From: Pseudomonadota bacterium
Lineage (GTDB): Bacteria; Pseudomonadota; Gammaproteobacteria; Xanthomonadales; Xanthomonadaceae
Length of the DNA stretch: 5,428 nucleotides
Direction: 5' to 3'
NCBI GenBank assembly: GCA_023388715.1
Contig: JAEWFT010000050.1
Location: forward strand, 1 to 5,428
This document shows positions 5,057 through 5,428 of the stretch, one piece after another (position 1 is the first letter of the stretch; every line of letters starts with the position of its first letter). Both the position numbers and the translations under genes were made by a program. The notes under the pieces were generated by a model that saw only the letters and a list, made by a program, of their open reading frames with translations, had not been told where the DNA came from and made no database searches.

Positions 5057-5428
5057 TTAGTTGCGCGCTGCACTCGCCGGCTTCAGGTGCAGACCGTGCA
5101 GTGCCTGCGTGGTCTCCAGTACCAGCCGCTGGGAGGCCGTGCCGTCGTGGTAGTGGACCACCACCTGCCGCGGCGAGGGCGAAAGCGGGAAGAACACGTC
5201 CAGCGCCACCTGGGCGCCAGGCGCCACGGCCAGCGGCAGCGCGGTGGCGCGCGCCTCGATGCGGTTGTCCACCTTGCTGTTGTTGACCGCGCGCGCGATG
5301 CCCATGCCGACCAGCACCGGCGCGGCGAGTACCAGCCCGCCGGCGGCGGCTGCCGCGCCACCCCCCGCGACGCCGCCGGAAAGCGCCGCGCTGGTCGCCG
5401 CCGCGGTGGCCGCCCCATAGGCCACCAC
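5057..5428 (-). CDS. Ala/Gly-rich protein with hydrophobic segment (5' end outside window), unknown
   Basis: The C-terminal 123 residues of a protein whose start lies beyond the window edge. A GTG codon sits at the very edge, but nothing shows it is the start. The first half (about 1-48) is almost only Ala, Gly, Val and Leu (for example AGGGAAAAAGGLVLAAPVLV at 21-40), which may form a membrane-spanning or glycine-zipper-like segment. The second half, from about residue 60, looks like a beta-rich extracytoplasmic domain: LPLAVAPGAQVALDVFFPLS (64-83), then QVVVHYHDG and QRLVLETTQALHGLHLKP. I do not recognise the family. The TAA stop is 13 nt before the chosen start of the phosphatase lipoprotein, so the two are probably in one operon, and the context suggests an envelope role. 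Confidence 0.7.
   Translation of the reverse strand: MVAYGAATAAATSAALSGGVAGGGAAAAAGGLVLAAPVLVGMGIARAVNNSKVDNRIEARATALPLAVAPGAQVALDVFFPLSPSPRQVVVHYHDGTASQRLVLETTQALHGLHLKPASAARN

Overview
The window comes from a high-GC gammaproteobacterium, most likely Xanthomonadaceae (Lysobacter/Luteimonas/Xanthomonas-like). The reasons are the very high GC at third codon positions, the order pheS-pheT-ihfA-merR-tRNA-Pro, and REP-type repeats with a GTGGGAG head. The genus is an inference; no rRNA or other marker gene is present.

Plus strand, 1-3392: a classic housekeeping block. It opens with the last 31 codons of pheS, then an 89-nt spacer holding two inverted REP sequences (a REPIN-like element). The complete pheT (789 aa), ihfA (105 aa) and a small MerR-family regulator (118 aa, overlapping ihfA by 8 nt) follow. 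Next comes a tRNA-Pro(GGG) with its own strong -10 box and a GC-rich discriminator. A perfect 15-bp hairpin with a T-rich tail ends the tRNA transcript. PheS and PheT form the alpha2beta2 phenylalanyl-tRNA synthetase, IhfA is one half of the DNA-bending factor IHF, and the tRNA serves CCC/CCU proline codons, so the block is mainly translation and nucleoid functions.

Minus strand, 5428-3435: four genes converge on the tRNA. In transcription order they are the C-terminal part of an unrecognised Ala/Gly-rich protein (5' end outside the window), a histidine-phosphatase-family lipoprotein, an endonuclease V-like protein 7 nt further on, and after 63 nt a small lipoprotein with a Cys-x5-Cys motif. 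The first three are packed like an operon. A solo REP-like palindrome lies between the end of this block and the tRNA terminator.

The most notable item is the endonuclease V homologue. Its fold-level motifs are recognisable, but the first catalytic Asp is Cys, the second is Glu, the strand-separating Tyr wedge is lost and the conserved Lys is Thr. It is therefore either a catalytically dead or a repurposed member of the family. I see no CRISPR array, transposase, integrase, phage gene or defence cluster, and most of the window is ordinary core genome.
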